Part shown: one piece after another, positions 5,076 through 5,450 of the stretch
Numbering within the stretch: the first letter of the stretch is position 1
Layout of the letters: every line of letters begins with the position of its first letter
Assembly: GCA_022710245.1 (NCBI GenBank)
Contig: JAKLHH010000606.1
Coordinates: 1-5,450 of the forward strand
From: Myxococcota bacterium
GTDB taxonomy: Bacteria > Myxococcota > Polyangia > GCA-2747355 > JAKLHH01
DNA: 5,450 nucleotides
Reading direction: 5' to 3'
Notes under the pieces: model-generated
Told to the model about the DNA's origin: nothing
Databases searched by the model: none
Seen by the model: only the letters and a program-made list of their open reading frames with translations
Program-made: the position numbers and the translations under genes

Positions 5076-5450
5076 TCAGCCGGCGCGTCGATGGCGGAGG
5101 AGGTTCTCGACGGCCCAGTCGTAGTCCATGGCCTCACCTCGCCAGCGCGTGAGCCCGGTCTGCGGCCCGAGGTCTAGCCCGAGCGCACGGTTGCGGCGAG
5201 CGAGCGCGAGGGCGTCGGCCGCCGGCGGGACCGGGCTCGCGGGGAGCGGCTGGCCGTCCGGAGCGACGAAGCGCAGCGCCGCGGGCGCGCGCCCCAGCAC
5301 GCGAAAGCCACCCTCGTGCAAGGCCCAGTGGTGTGCTCTGCAGACGCGAAGGAGGTTCGGCAGCCGGGTCTCGCCGCCTCGCGCCCAGTGCTCCACGTGA
5401 TGGACGACGAGCCCTCGGCGCGCCGTGCAGCCAGGGAAGGCGCAGGTCTC
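5076..5450 (-). CDS. HNH endonuclease domain protein, C-terminal part (5' end outside window)
   Basis: Read on the minus strand from 5450, the frame is open for 124 residues to TGA at 5078-5076. The visible start is ETCAFPGCTARRGLVVHHVEHW, followed by GGETRLPNLLRVCRAHHWAL and HEGGF. This is a canonical HNH pattern: a CxxxxC pair (residues 3 and 8 of the fragment), the catalytic-type HH at 17-18, GGxT with Asn32, then CRxHH (37-41) and His45. The two cysteine pairs typically bind a structural zinc. Family members of this form (CxxPGC...HHxxxWxxGGxTxxxNLxxxCxxHHxxxHEGGF) usually sit at the C-terminus of proteins of several hundred residues with a DUF222-like region; that part is not visible here. 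The GTG at 5396 is internal, because the frame and the first cysteines extend upstream. Their targets are generally unknown, and some belong to mobile or repetitive gene families. The tail MDYDWAVENLLRHRRAG ends the protein. Confidence 0.88.
   Translation of the reverse strand, partial: ETCAFPGCTARRGLVVHHVEHWARGGETRLPNLLRVCRAHHWALHEGGFRVLGRAPAALRFVAPDGQPLPASPVPPAADALALARRNRALGLDLGPQTGLTRWRGEAMDYDWAVENLLRHRRAG

Overview
The window is GC-rich DNA with strong third-position G/C bias, suggesting a high-GC soil- or sediment-type bacterium. A GlnD-type PII-modifying enzyme makes a proteobacterial or myxobacterial (Myxococcota-like) host more likely than an actinobacterium. This is inference from style and gene content; no rRNA or marker gene is present.

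Layout, left to right. (1) Positions 2-1027 (+): C-terminal part of a GlnD uridylyltransferase/uridylyl-removing enzyme, covering the end of the HD region and two ACT domains. (2) Positions 1024-2073 (+): a probably exported protein of nine gapless 34-residue TPR units, overlapping the glnD stop and so probably translated with it. (3) Positions 2074-2557: about 480 bases without a convincing gene. Base composition is visibly less GC-rich, with a cluster of short direct repeats, a CTTCGT hexamer run and hairpins. (4) About 2558-3238 (+): an unrecognised protein-coding region with good codon bias but an unclear start. (5) Positions 3305-4795 (-): a complete FAD-dependent oxidoreductase of the phytoene desaturase/retinol saturase-like superfamily, convergent with (4). 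(6) Positions 4796-5075: an intergenic stretch with a G-run tract and a tandem array of palindromic units, each ending in AATT. (7) Positions 5076-5450 (-): the C-terminal HNH nuclease domain of a gene that continues beyond the window.

Functionally, only glnD and the TPR gene look coupled. GlnD senses glutamine and modifies PII; the TPR protein has a signal peptide and would act outside the cytoplasm, so the coupling may be only transcriptional. The oxidoreductase stands alone, with no other carotenoid or lipid genes nearby.

The most interesting item is the palindrome array at about 4945-5065. Two units share architecture and flanking bases while their inner stems differ by compensated base-pair changes, which suggests a conserved structure-dependent repeat element. 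The repeat-rich stretch at 2228-2403 and the orphan coding region after it form a second, weaker candidate for acquired or fast-changing DNA.
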